Positions 27,601 through 39,524 of a DNA stretch of 64,000 nt are shown here, in pieces; the stretch's first letter is position 1, and each line of letters starts with the position of its first letter. Origin of the DNA: Siphonodentalium dalli. Taxonomy: Eukaryota > Mollusca > Scaphopoda > Gadilida > Siphonodentaliidae. The notes beneath the pieces were generated by a model. It was not told where the DNA came from. It saw only the letters and a program-made list of their open reading frames with translations, and did not search any database. Position numbers and translations under genes: made by a program. The DNA is taken from contig CP136062.1 of NCBI GenBank assembly GCA_032622095.1, forward strand, positions 17,921,739 to 17,985,738. The letters run 5' to 3'.

Positions 27601-27782
27601 CTGCTAAATTCTTGAAGATGAAGATGATGGTATGTTCATGTCTGAAGTGGGAACAAGGAAATTTCCCCGTGAAGCTGTTGATCATATCTTGTAATATGTC
27701 GCCTGCGTTAGAATGGGTTGCTGCTGGAATTGTTGCTAGGAGATGTAGTTTTATCTGATCGGTTAGATTCATCCTATATGTG
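27601..27782 (-). CDS. Candidate internal exon, unknown protein (possible downstream TRIM-gene exon)
   Basis: On the minus strand a pyrimidine-rich acceptor (TTCTTTTATTTTCAG) precedes 182 bp that stay open in one frame, ending at a weak donor (GCAG, then GTATAA). The open frame needs the first base to finish a codon, so the preceding exon must end with two extra bases; the candidate exon at 34757-34877 does. The 60 codons include an internal stretch beginning TYRMNLTDQIKLHLLATIP. I recognise no domain. An open 60-codon run can occur by chance, and the donor is weak. Calling it part of the TRIM gene is inference from phase and orientation only. Confidence 0.28.
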
Positions 27783-27863
27783 CTGAAAATAAAAGAATCA
27801 GTCAATTCACTGTCTGCATCTGCTAACAGAATAGAGGGCAAGTGTGGATATAGAGTGCCTGAC

Positions 27864-27970
27864 ATGAGGTCCCCAGAGGGTGAAGTTAGTGACACTATCT
27901 CACACAGCGGGTGATGCTAGCCAGCTGTGCGGATATCAACACTAAATTCATCCTCTAGGGACCTCATTCT
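27864..27970. mobile_element. Foldback MITE (AGAATGAGGTCCCCAGAGGG family)
   Basis: The left arm ATGAGGTCCCCAGAGGGTGA mirrors the right arm TCATCCTCTAGGGACCTCAT with a short variable loop. About ten relatives lie at 49-50 kb and 58-62 kb. Non-coding. Confidence 0.75.
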
Positions 27971-28094
27971 GAAAATACAAGGCCATACAAGCCTGGATAT
28001 AGCATGTCTGACATTTGAACTTAGAGATACATGCGACGGATTACTGTGTCTCAATGTAGGAGACGATTATGAGCTATTAAGGTGTCAGCTCTGT

Positions 28095-28490
28095 TGATGT
28101 TATGAATTGAACAGACATTTGTCAAAAAACAAAGATAGACAAAGATGAGTAACTCTATAATGGAAAATCCAAACAAAACTATTTATTGTCCTCATAGTAG
28201 TGAATATCCATACCAAATTTCATTGCGATCCGACCTCAAATGACCTCAAAATGCCAACATTTCCAGATAGACAAAGTCCATTTCCAGATAGACAAAGATG
28301 AGTAACTCTATAATGAAAAATCCAAACAAAACTATTTATTGTCCTCATAGTAGTGAATATCCATACCAAATTTCATTGCGATCCGAGCACTACTGTTCAA
28401 GTTATGACATGAATCGGATGGACGTACACACAGACAGATGGCTAAATGCACGGACAGACAGGTGCAAAACAGTAAAACTCCCTTTTTTCT
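28095..28490. repeat. Two units of a dispersed about 155-174-bp repeat with a GACA/GACG tail
   Basis: GATAGACAAAGATGAGTAAC starts at about 28134 and 28287, followed by matching text and TTTCATTGCGATCCGA. The tail has CGGATGGACG, GACAGACAG and GTGCAAAACAGTAAAACTCCC before a T-rich end. It is the same family as the array at 36390-37865. Confidence 0.75.
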
Positions 28491-29220
28491 AAATCACTAG
28501 CTTATATATCTTTGTCAAGCAACATGTAACAGCTCTATCAGTTATGTCATTCCAGAACTTTATTCCTACTTATTTGAAAGGAATTGAGGTACAGATGCAG
28601 ATCGGTATTTTAATGATGGATGAGCTGTTCAACAGCATGTGAAAAAGAGTTCCAAAATGTCCACCAAATGAATCAAATAGTGGGACATATGGCCAAATTC
28701 ACATTTATTAATAATTGGACTGAAGTGAATATGTCTGACGCGAGAATCACTAAAAATGGACAAACTAAAGAACCATAACTCAGAACTAAGGGCCATAACT
28801 CAGGAAAAAACAAGCCTGTAAAGTTTCAAAACATTTCTCCAATAAATGTGGGCTGTAGTGTGTGCTGATAGATTCACATTTGAAATCAATAGATTTGGAC
28901 ACAAGGTCTAAATTTTATGAATAAATTATACTCACCTGACATAATTCAACCTCCTGAAACTGGCTATCTATGAAAATTTGGACTAGTGACTTGTGTCCAA
29001 ATCTTATAATTTTATGTGTTTCTGTATTTTTATAACATTCTCATTTATAGTTATACTGTTTTTGTTGATGTCCATATGTATTACATGTAATGCAATTGTA
29101 TTTTATGTTTAACCTGTCAAGCATTTTAGAGCACTTCGGTGTAGGGCATAGGGTGTTTTGACTAATTTGTAGAGTCAATGTTCAGTCGATAAGTTTAACA
29201 AACACCCTGGGCTATACAAT
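28491..29220. other. No gene seen; scattered 'CCATAACTC' repeat pieces
   Basis: A piece at about 28690 resembles the TIR of the GGGTCA element (GGCCAAATTCACATTTA). Two copies of CCATAACTCAG lie near 28780. An inverted pair GATTTGGACACAAG / CTTGTGTCCAAATC (about 28890 and 28991) flanks about 90 bp. Otherwise unique AT-rich sequence. Confidence 0.5.
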
Positions 29221-30297
29221 ATGAAAGTGTCAATAACACTGTTGCTCAACTTGGAAAGAGAATAATGTTATGTGTTACAAGATGGCTGCTGGCGGCCATG
29301 TTTTTTGGCCAAATGACCTCAAAATGACTTGTTTCCCATCTACATTTCATTGTTAACATCCATGACAAATATCATGATGATCAGACCAAAGATACGACTT
29401 GAAGCCAGTGCCAAAGGATTTAGTCATGCAAAGAGTAAAATCCAAGATGACTGCTGGCAGAGATGTTTTTTGACAAATTTCATGATGATCAGACGAACAG
29501 TCTCCCATGCTAAGAGATTGAATTTTGAACAGTAGCCCATGCTTAGAGATTGAATTTTGAAATCCAAGATGGCCACTGGTGGCCATGTTTTTTGCCAAAT
29601 GACATAAAAATGACTCGTTCCCATCTGCATGTCAATGTCAACAGCCATGACGAAATTTCATAATGATCACACCAAAGGTAGGACATGTAGCCCATGCCAA
29701 AGACATCCATGACATATTTAATGATGATCCGACAAAAGATTTGTACATGTCAATGTCAACAGCCATGACAAATCTCATAAAGATCAGACCAAAGGTAAGA
29801 CCTGTAGCATGCGCCAAAGGATTCAGTCATGCAATTAGTAAAATCCAAGATGGCTGCTGGCAGCCTTGTTTTTTTGGCCAAATGAGCCCAAAATGACTCG
29901 TTCCCATCTACATGTCAATATTAACATCCATGACAAATTTCATGATGATCAGTACGACCTGTAGCACGCGCCAATGGATTTAAATTTGAAATCCAAGATG
30001 TCCCCCAGCGGTCATGTTTTTGACCGAATGACCCAAAATGACATGTTCCCATCTACATGTCATTGTTAACATTCATGACAATTTCATGAAGATCTGACCA
30101 AAGCTACGACCTATAGCCCGTGCCAAAGGATTTAGTCATGCAAAGAGTTAAATCCAAGATGGCTGCTGGCGGCCATGTTTTTTGGCCGAACGACCCCAAA
30201 ATGACTCATTCCTATCTACATGTCAATATTAACATCCATGACAAATTTTCATGATGATCAGACAAAAGCTACAACCTGTACAAAGTAATTTGAGCTA
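29221..30297 (-). mobile_element. Helentron-associated non-autonomous element (HINE) 1
   Basis: On the plus strand it begins ATGAAAGTGTCAATAACACT then GTTGCTCAACTTGG, and ends CAAAGTAATTTGAGCTA. Read on the minus strand, a terminal TAGCTCAA- repeat is matched sub-terminally by TTGAGC near the other end, followed by a short hairpin (AGTGTCATTGACACT in better copies). Those asymmetric inverted repeats with a 3' hairpin are the Helentron/HINE pattern. The interior is about seven units of 150-165 bp containing CAAGATGGC, GGCCATGTTTTTTGGCC and ATGACTCGTTCCCATC. No coding capacity. Confidence 0.7.
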
Positions 30298-30354
30298 ACA
30301 AGCGTGGAAAAAAATCAATCTGCAGTTGGTCCAATGGACAAATGAATAGATGAA

Positions 30355-32015
30355 ATGAAAGTGTCAATGACACTGTAGCTCAACTTAGGTAGGGGAATAA
30401 TTTAATGGTTGACAGTAATTGGAGGGATGTGGACTGAAGGGTGTGCCCAAGGATTTAGTGATGAAAAGAGTAAATTCTAAAATGACCACTGGTGGCCATG
30501 TTTTTTTGCCGAATGATCCCAAAATGACTCGTTCCCATCTACATGTCAATGTCAACATCCATTTCATGAAGATCAAACAAACAGATCGGTCTATAACCCA
30601 TGCTAATGGATTTTGTAGAAATATTTAGTCATACAAAGAGTAAAATCCAAAATGGCCATATTTTTTGGTCGAATGACCCCAAAATGACTCGTTCCCATCA
30701 AGAGGTCACCCCGATGATCCATATGAAGTTTGGTGATGATCAGATCAGGGATGTAGTATGTAAGATGTGTCAAAGTATTTAGTGATGCAAAGCGAAAAAT
30801 CCAATATGGTTGCTGTGGCCATGTTTTTTGGCTGAATGACCCCAAAATGACTCGCTCCCATCCAGAGGTCACCCCGATGATCCATATGAAGTTTTGGAAT
30901 GATTGGATCAGGGATGTGGTCTGTAAGATGTGTCAAAGGATTTAGTGATGCAAAGAGTAAAATCCAAGATGGCCGCCAGCAGCCATGTTTTTTGGCCGAT
31001 TGATCCTAAAATGACTCGTTCCCATCTACATGCAAATGTCAATATGGTCAGAAGAACAATACGGCCTGTAGCCCGCGTCATTGGAATCAATTTTGAAATC
31101 CAAGATGGCCACCAGCGGCCATGTTTTTTGCAAAATTAACCCAAAATGGTTCGTGCCCAACTAGGGGCCACCCCAATGATGAATATGAAGTTTGGTGATG
31201 ATCGGATCCGGGTTGTGGTCTGTAGGGTGTGTGAAAGTATTTAGTGATGCAAAGAGGAAAATCCAAGATGGCTGACGGCGGCCATGTTTTTTGGCCAAAT
31301 GACCCCAAAAAGACTCATTCCCATCTTCTGAGGTCACCCCGATGATCCATATGAAGTTTGGTGATGATTGGATCAAAGATGTGGTCTGTAGGATATGTCA
31401 AAGGATTTAGTGATGCAAAGAGTAAAATCCAAAATGGCCACCAGCGGCCATGTTTTTTGGCAAAATGATCATAAAATGACTCGTTCCCATCTACATGTAA
31501 ATGTCAACATTCATGACAAATTTTATGATGATCAGACAAACAGTATGGCCTGTAGCCCGCGCCAATGGACTCAAATTTGAAATCAAAGATGGCCACCAGC
31601 GGCCATGTTTTTTGGCCGATTGATCCCAAAATGACTCGTTCCCATTTACATGGTAATTTCAACATTCATGACAAATTTCATAAAGATCCAACCAAAGATA
31701 CGACCTGTAGCCCGCGCGAAAGTATTTAGTGATGCAAAGAATAAAATCCAAGATGGCCAAATGACCCCAAAATGACTTGTTCCCATCTAGTGGTGGCCCC
31801 GATGATCCGTATGAAGTTTGGTGATGATTGGATCAGAGATGTGGTCTGTAGAATATGTCAAAGGATTTAGTGATGCAAAGAGTAAAATCCAAGAATTGCC
31901 ACCAGCGGCCATGTTTTTTGGCCGAATAATCCTAAAATGACTCGTTCCCATCTACATGTAAATTTCAACATTCATGACAAAGTTTACGATGATCACACAA
32001 ACAGTACAGCCTGTA
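30355..32015 (-). mobile_element. HINE 2, end lost at a minisatellite
   Basis: It starts with the same terminal hairpin and GTAGCTCAACTTAGG and carries about nine internal units. Some are a distinct sub-type with AGAGGTCACCCCGATGATCC in place of the usual text. The last unit breaks off at CTGTAGCC near 32015, where the 33-bp array begins. The expected opposite terminus (AAAGTTGAGCTA) is absent beyond the array. Confidence 0.7.
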
Positions 32016-34756
32016 GCCCTCATCTATACTATGCATTACCATGCTTATCCCCTCATCTATAATATGCATTACCATGCTTACCCCTCATCTATAATATTCA
32101 TTACCATACTTACCCCCCATCTATACTATTCATTACCATACTTACCCCCTCATCTATACTATTCATTACCATACTTACCCCCTCATCTATACTATTCATT
32201 ACCATACTTACCCCCTCATCTATACTATTCATTACCATGCTTACACCTCATATATAATATTCATTACCATGCTTACCCCCTCATCTATAATATTCATTAC
32301 CATGCTTACCCCATCATCTATAATATTCATTACCATGCTTACCCCCTCATATATACTATTCATTACCATACTTACCCCCCCTCTATACTATTCATTACCA
32401 TACTTACCCCCTCATCTATACTATTCATTACCATACTTACCCCCTCATCTATACTATTCATTACCATACTTACCCCCTCATCTATACTATTCATTACCAT
32501 GCTTACACCTCATATATAATATTCATTACCATGCTTACCCCCTCATCTATAATATTCATTACCATGCTTACCCCATCATCTATAATATTCATTACCATGC
32601 TTACCCCCTCATATATACTATTCATTACCATACTTACCCCCCCCCCCCTCTATACTATTCATTACCATACTTACCCCCTCATCTATACTATTCATTACCA
32701 TACTTACCCCCTCATCTATACTATTCATTACCATACTTACCCCCTCATATATACTATTCATTATCATGCTTACCCCTCATCTATACTATGCATTACCATG
32801 CTTACCCCCTCATCTATACTGTTCATTACTATACTTACCCCCTCATATATACTATTCATTACCATGCTTACCCCCTCATCTATACTATTCATTACCATGC
32901 TTACCCCTCATCTATACTATGCATTACCATGCTTACCCCTCATCTATACTATTCATTACCATACTTACCCCCTCATATATACTATTCATTACCATGCTTA
33001 CCCCCTCATATATACTATTCATTACCATGCGTACCCCCTCATCTATACTATTCATTACCATACTTACCCCATCATATATACTATTCATTACCATGCTTAC
33101 CCCTCATATATAATATTCATTACCATGCTTACCTCTCATATATAATATTCATTACCATGCTTACCCACTCATCTATACTATTCATTACCATGCTTACCCA
33201 CTCATCTATACTATTCATTACCATGCTCACCCCTCATTTATAATATTCATTACCATACTTACCCCCTCATCTATAATATTCATTACCATGCTTACCCATC
33301 ATATATACTATTCATTACCATGCTTACCCCCTCATCTATAATATTCATTACCATAATTACCCCCTCATCTATAATATTCATTACCATGCTTACCCCCATC
33401 AATATTATTCATTACCATACTTACCCCCTCATCGATAATATTAATTACCATACTTACCCCCTCATCTATACTATTCATTACCATACTTACCCCTCATCTA
33501 TACTATTCATTACCATGCTTACCCCCTCATCTATAATATTCATTACCATGCTTACCCCTCATCTATAATATTCATTACCATACTTACCCCCTCATTTATA
33601 CTATTCATTACCATGCTTACACCTCATACATAATATTCATTACCATACTTACCCCTCATCTATACTATTCATTACCATGCTTACCCATTCATCTATACTA
33701 TTCATTACCATGCTTACCCCTCATCTATATGTGCATTACCATACTTACCCCCTCATCTATAATATTCATTACCATGCTTACCCCTCATATATACCATGCA
33801 TTACCATGATTACCCCCTCATCTATAAATTCATTACCATGCTTACCCCTCATCTATAATATTCATTACCATACTTACCCCCTCATCTATAATATTCATTA
33901 CCATACTTACCCCCTCATCTATACTATTCATTGTCATGCTTACCCCTCATCTATACTATGCATTACCATGCTTATCCCCTCATCTATAATATTCATTACC
34001 ATGCTTACCCCTCATCTATAATATTCATTACCATACTTACCCCTCATCTATAATATTCATTACCATGCTTACCCCCTCATCTATACTATTCATTACCATA
34101 CTTACCCCATCATATATACTATTCATTACCATACTTACCCCCTCATCTATAATATTCATTACCATGCTTACCCCTCATCTATAATATTCATTGCCATAAT
34201 TACCCCATATCTATAATATTCATTACCATGCTTACCCCCCCCCATCTATAATATTCATTACCATGCTTACCCCTCGTCTATAATATTCATTACCATACTT
34301 ACCCCCTCATCTATAATATTAATCACAATGCTTACCCTCATCTATAATATTCATTACCATACTTACCCCCTCATCTATAATATTCATAACATGCTTACCC
34401 CCTCATCTATACTATTCATTACCATGCTTACCCCTCATCTATAATATTCATTGCCATAATTACCCCTCATCTATAATATTCATTACCATGCTTACCCCTC
34501 ATCTATAATATTCATTACCATGCTTACCCCACATCTATAATATTAATTACCACGCTTACCCCACATCTATAATATTCATTACAACACTTACCCCATCATC
34601 TATAATATGCATTACCATACTTACCCCATCATCTATAATATTCATTACCATACTTACCCCATCATCTATAATATTCATTACCATACTTACCCCCTCATCT
34701 ATAATATTCATTACCATACTTACCCCCTCATCTATAATATTCATTACCATGCTTAC
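32016..34756. repeat. 33-bp minisatellite, about 83 units, carrying a 5' splice-site consensus per unit
   Basis: Units such as CATTACCATACTTACCCCCT plus CATCTATACTATT, length 32-34. Read on the minus strand each unit contains GGTAAGTATGG or GGTAAGCATGG, a near-perfect 5' splice donor, within TATAGATGAG...ATGGTAATGAAT. The array ends at 34756, precisely at the donor of the candidate exon at 34757-34877, whose tail matches the unit. Because the period is a multiple of three, all frames stay open for long stretches (a 324-codon one at 32269-33243); these repeat an 11-residue motif and are not genes. Confidence 0.95.
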
Positions 34757-34877
34757 CTCTCATCTATAGCTCTGACAGCTCCTTCATTTTGACAATTTAC
34801 TTCATTTATTCCAATTGTAGAATCAGGAATATTTGCGCTCTGTGTCTCATCGTCTGACCCATCGTCTGTACTTTCAG
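34757..34877 (-). CDS. Candidate internal exon encoding an acidic linker (possible TRIM-gene exon)
   Basis: On the minus strand an acceptor (CTTTTACATAG) and a good donor (GAGAG, then GTAAGC) bound 121 bp: two bases, 39 open codons, two bases. The peptide is acidic and polar, starting ESTDDGSDDETQSANIPD, as expected for a linker after a coiled coil. The TRIM exon at 44954-46089 ends with one extra base, which this exon's first two bases complete. It ends with two extra bases, which the segment at 27601-27782 can complete. Reading past the donor meets TAA at once. Splice signals and frame are seen; membership of the TRIM gene is inference and phase agreement has a one-in-three chance each time. 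Confidence 0.4.
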
Positions 34878-35445
34878 CTATGTAAAAGATTATCATTTAA
34901 GATAGTACAGATGTAGCCTAATTCATGGTAAATAATAATATTACAGCAATGAGAATTGACCCAAAATGAAAGTTACATCTTCAGTGAAAAGCTAGTGTAT
35001 TTTGTTTTCCTGCCAAAAAGATTGTATTTGAACTAATGAGTTTCCTAGACAATGTCAGATTTTAGTTTTTTGTGATTACCAGTACAGCTGAAAATAAATT
35101 AGGTTTTAGAAATATTATTTCTGATAAAAAACAAGTTAGTACATGTACAGTTATATTGTCGCCTAAATTTTGCCATATCAAGAACCTCCTTTGAAAGTTA
35201 ACAGCACATATAGTTTAGAAAAGATCTGCACAAAAGCAAATTAGTGGCATAAACATTAAGTGAAGTTACCATCTGGAAACGAAAATTTAGCTCAAATTGC
35301 AACAATAAACCATAATTCTGGCAAAATGGGTGGTCAGAACCGAAATAGAACTTGTGGTAGTGGACAAAAAGGCTGAAAGACTACATACCAAATTTCATTC
35401 CATAAAGTTTGATCGAACTAAAGATATCATCCTTAAATTAATCAC
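34878..35445. other. Unique AT-rich sequence, no gene seen
   Basis: No repeat family, long open frame or RNA gene recognised. If the minus-strand gene model holds, this is intron just upstream of the 34757-34877 exon; it has TATCTTAAATGATAATCTTT before the acceptor. Confidence 0.5.
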
Positions 35446-35563
35446 GGTGTCAATGACACTGTAGCTCAAGTTGGGGAGGTGATAATAATTTTTGACTTTC
35501 CTTCTTCTTTTTCATTCTATTGACTGCAGTCAATAGAATGAAAAGAAGAAGGAAAGTCAAAAA
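35446..35563. mobile_element. Solo HINE terminus joined to a 74-bp palindrome
   Basis: 35446-35480 is the HINE hairpin end (GGTGTCAATGACACTGTAGC, TCAAGTTGGGG). Then 35490-35563 is a near-perfect palindrome centred on CTGCAG at 35526/35527, with arms TTTTTGACTTTCCTTCTTCT onward. GATAATAAT stands on both outer sides. No opposite HINE end is present nearby. Confidence 0.65.
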
Positions 35564-35574
35564 GTGATAATAAT

Positions 35575-36036
35575 TAATTATAACTACCCTTTTATTAACT
35601 AATAAAGGTTTCGTTGATTAATTATTAAGACTATTAGACCTACGGTCTTGTTGATAAATAATTAATTATTAAGGCTATAACCACCCTTTTATTGACATAA
35701 CTAGGGTTTGTTGATTAATTATTAAGACTATTAGACCTAAGGTCTCGTTGATTAATAATTAATTATTAAGGTTATAACCACCCTTTTAATGACCTAATTA
35801 AGGTCTCGTTGATTAATAATTATTTATTAAGGCTATAACCACCCTTTTATTGACCTAATTTTAATGACCTAAGGTTTTGTTGATTAATTATTAAGACTAT
35901 TAGACCTGAGGTCTCATTGATTAATAATTAATTATTAAGGCTATAAGCACCCTTTTATTGACCTAATTAAGGTTTCATTGATTAATTATTAAGACTATTA
36001 GACCTGAGGTATCGTTGATTAATAATTAATTATTAA
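35575..36036. repeat. AT-rich 97-bp tandem repeat, left part
   Basis: CCACCCTTTTATTGACCTAA recurs at spacings of 97, 97, 61 and 108 bp, with GTTGATTAATAATTAATTAT and AAGACTATTAGACCT between. The array is split by the TTAA-flanked element and resumes at 38219. Confidence 0.85.
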
Positions 36037-38218
36037 AGGGGTACTGTACGCCATTTTCAATAAATTTCCGGTGACAACAACGATCTATTATCGATAATAT
36101 ATAGAAACATAAGTAATTTGAGTCGAAGATGTATTCTGTAAACGCTCAGGTTAATAGACTATCTTAAAATTTAATAATTTAAAAGTTAATAATTTAATAT
36201 AAATTGAATTTATGGCTGAAGTTATGGCTGAAGCCATAAAATGGCGTAAATTAAAATACGAATTTCCGTGTACAAGACGTAATCAAACAAGAGATGGACT
36301 GTCGTCCGGTACATACCCCCTAGTGGCATACCGCCTAGTGTGGGCATATCTATAACTTATGACTGCTATACTCAGACAAATGGACCCAAAAATCAGCATT
36401 TTCATATAAACGAAGATGAATAACTATAGCACAAAAAACAAAACAAAACAGTTGAATGTGCCATTAAATGTCCTCATAGTGGTAAACATCCATACAAAAT
36501 TTCATTGAGATCCGAGCATTACTGTTCAAGTTATGACCTGAACAGACATCGGATGGACCAAACAGCCAACATGTCCAGATAAACGAACTTGAATAACTCT
36601 AGAATGGAAAAGCCAAACAGAACAATGGAACCCTCTTTTGAATGTCCTCACAGTGGTGAACATCCATACCAAATTTCATTGAGATCCCAGCACAACTGTT
36701 GAAGTTACGACATGAACAGACACCAGACGGACCAAAAAGCCAACATTTCCAGATAAACAAAGATGTATAACTCTAGAATGGAAAATCCGAACAAAACTAA
36801 GGAACCCTCTTTTTAATCTCCTCATAGTACTGAACATCCATACCAAATTTCATTGAGATCCCAGCACAACTGTTGAAGTTATGACATGAACAGACACCAG
36901 ACGGACCAAAATGCCAACATTTCCAGATAAACAAAGATGTATAACTCTAGAATGGAAAATCCGAACAAAACAATGGAACCCTCTTTTTAATCTCCTCATA
37001 GTACTGAACATCCATACCAAATTTCATTGAGATCCCAGCACAACTGTTGAAGTTACGACATGAACAGACACCAGAAGACCAAAAAGCCAACATTTCCAGA
37101 CAAACAAAGATGAATAACTCTAGAATGGAAAATCCGAACAAAACGATGGAACCCTCTATTGAATGCCCTCATAGTAGTGAACATCCATACCATATTTCAT
37201 TGAGATCCCAGCACAACTGTTGAAGTTACGACATGAACAGACACCAGAAGACCAAAAAGCCAACATTTCCAGATAAACAAAGATGAATAACTCTAGAATG
37301 GAAAATCCGAACAAAACGATGGAACCCTCTATTGAATGCCCTCATAGTAGTGAACATCCATACAAAATTTCATTGAGATCTGAGCACTACTGTTCATGTT
37401 ATGACATGAACAGACACCAGACGGACCAAAAATCCAACATTTCCAGATAAACAAAGATGAATAACTCTAGAATGGAAAATCCGAACGAAACGATGGAACC
37501 CTCTGTTTAATGTCCTCATAGTTGTGAACATCCATACCAAATTTCATTGAGATCCCAGCACAACTGTTGAAGTTACGACATGAACAGACACCAGATGGAC
37601 CAAAAATTCAACATTTCCAGATAAACAAAGATGAATAACTCTAGAATGGAAAATCCAAACAAAACGATGGAACCCTCTATTTAATGTCCTCTTAGTAATG
37701 AACATCCATACCTAATTTCATTGAGATCCGAGCACTATTGTTCAAGTTATGACATGAACAGACATCGGACGTACGTACGGATGGACAGACGGACGGCTCG
37801 ACGGACGCACGGACGGACAAGTGCAAAACAGTATACCCCCCTTTTTTTTTTAAAGGGGGTATAATTATAATTGAGGGATACTGGATTAGTAAACCCATTG
37901 CACACACGATCGTTTGAAACATTATGCTGATACAGGGAGAAAACTCAAGCCACTCATTGACTAGTGATGATGCAATAACATAAATGAGTATATGGGACTA
38001 GTATGCATATATAATATAACTTTTATTTGATACATTTGGTTGAAAACTGTACAAAAATTACTCGACAACAACAATTTGAATTTTTGCATTCCGGTAAATT
38101 TGCCATCTGTAACACTACTTCGTACTCAACAGACTTTCAAATAATGGAAAAATTGTTACCTTATTCTCCGACTCAGAGACTATAGAAACCAACAACAACA
38201 TTTGGGTACAGTATCCCT
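36037..38218. mobile_element. TTAA-flanked TIR element, Kolobok/T2-type (non-autonomous)
   Basis: The left end is TTAA then AGGGGTACTGTACGCC; the right end is GGGTACAGTATCCCT then TTAA. Removing it restores the host repeat text (AATTATTAAGGCTATAACC) exactly, so TTAA is the duplicated target. TTAA targets with AGGG termini fit Kolobok elements (the Xenopus T2 MITEs begin TTAAAGG); piggyBac also uses TTAA but usually has CCC-type ends. No transposase frame is seen. The middle is occupied by a separate 174-bp tandem array. Confidence 0.78.
36390..37865. repeat. 174-bp tandem repeat ending in a GGAC-type tract and a C/T-A/G hairpin
   Basis: Eight units; CAACATTTCC (or variant) at 36567, 36741, 36915, 37088, 37261, 37435 and 37609 gives a 173-174 bp period. 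Each unit has AGATGAATAACTCTAGAATG and TTTCATTGAGATCC. The end at 37770-37865 has GGACGGACGG-like microsatellite, GTGCAAAACAGTATACCCCC and a palindromic TATACCCCCCTTT/AAAGGGGGTATA. It lies inside the TTAA element, so it is either its cargo or a nested insertion. Confidence 0.88.
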
Positions 38219-38520
38219 TTAAGGCTATAACCACCCTTTTATTGACCTAATTAAGGTTTCGTTGATTAATTATTAAGTCTATTAGTCTTGTTGATTTTTA
38301 ATAATTTATTAAGGCCATAACCACCCTTTTATTGACCTAATTTTATTGTCCTAAGGTTTTGTTGACTAATTATTGACACTATTGTCTACCATTTTATTGA
38401 CCTAATTAAGGTTTTGTTGATTAATTATTAATTATTGAGACTATTATTCACTCTAATTAAGGTTTTCTTGATTAATTATTGATTATTGAGGATATTATTC
38501 ATCCTTTTATTGACCTAATG
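38219..38520. repeat. AT-rich 97-bp tandem repeat, right part
   Basis: Continuation of the array at 35575-36036 (AAGGCTATAACCACCCTTTT, GTTGATTAATTATT), increasingly degenerate. A last piece (ATTAAGGTTTTGTTGATTGA) occurs near 39474. Confidence 0.8.
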
Positions 38521-38690
38521 GAGCTTTCCACAGAGACCACACCCACAGTGGTAGCACCGCCCACTGGTAATAAGACTTTACCGATATAAATATTGTCTGT
38601 TGCGCGAGATCGACTTCTGAGGTGAACACACCAGCACTTGCATTGGCTGAAACAGACAGTGTCGATATATGATTCGTGCAAATTTTGATC
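38521..38690. promoter_or_regulatory. Core-promoter-like block with a TATA box, no gene attached
   Basis: A GC-richer island in AT-rich sequence contains CCACACCCA (CACCC-like), CCGCCCA (Sp1-like) and GATATAAATATT (TATA box near 38584), in that order and at promoter-like spacing. Downstream is GGTGAACACACCAGCAC, then low-complexity A/T. It could be a relic of a retrotransposon LTR or a gene promoter. No coding sequence follows on the plus strand. Confidence 0.22.
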
Positions 38691-39030
38691 TTTTAAACAA
38701 TTAAAAAAAATATATTTAAATTAATTATTTTTATTTTTCTTAGATTGAACTCTGCTGTTGAACAAAAAAATAAATCTATTTTTTTTTATTTATTTATTTA
38801 TTTTTTTTTAATAAAAAAAAAAAAGTTTTTAATTTTCTAATTAGATATTTAGATTGAAACTTAAACAAATTTGTTTGATTTAAATAAAAAGACAATTTTA
38901 TTTTAATTTTTAAATTTAAAATTTAAAATTTTCTTTTTAGATTTTTAGATTGAAACTTCTTATTAAAAAATAATAAAAAAATAAAAAAAAAAATAAAATA
39001 AAAATTAAATTTGTTTAAAAATTTTAATTA
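38691..39030. repeat. A/T low-complexity tract
   Basis: Runs of A, T and TTTA/AAAT over about 340 bp with almost no G or C. Nothing else seen. Confidence 0.9.
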
Positions 39031-39524
39031 AACAAACTACGGCTGTTATAACATATCTCGGGGTACCTCGAGGCACCACATATGGTTGAAATCGATCAAA
39101 GGCTCTGGAAGAAAAATCGTTAACAGAACAGACAGACAGATCCATGAACTCTTTGATACCAGATAACACACATTCGTTTTGCCATTAAATGTGAAAATTA
39201 TGAGAAGTGTCATGCTAAATGAGAAACATTGTTATAATCACGGATAAATATATAACATCATGGCGCAAATATAAATCTCAGTATATTATGATTTGACAAC
39301 AAAAAAGTTGTTTGAATATAACCAATTTAACACTGAATGTATGCAAGGATATCAAAATTAGGGTGAAGAAAGATGGCAGCAGAATTTTCACTGCAGCCAT
39401 TGGCCGGTTCAGTCGCTGATTGGTCGAAAATATCTGCTAATAAATATTTGATTGACAGCTGTAGAAAGGTCCATTAAGGTTTTGTTGATTGATGACTGAG
39501 AAATCAACTAATTGTGAGACATCA
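39031..39524. other. Unique sequence with paired CCAAT boxes, no gene
   Basis: GACAGACAGA near 39125. Two inverted CCAAT-type boxes (CATTGGCC, GATTGGTC) and AATAAATATT near 39400-39450 could be promoter-like, but no gene follows before the HINE start at 39525. Confidence 0.4.

Noticed and set aside
32269-33243. 324-codon open frame, with 181-, 204- and 115-codon frames alongside
   Set aside because: The 33-bp period is a multiple of three and the unit has no stop in these frames. The translations only repeat an 11-residue motif and no start or splice context supports a gene.
38521-38690. Minus-strand 60-codon frame
   Set aside because: No acceptor, donor or recognised peptide; the block looks more like a plus-strand promoter relic.
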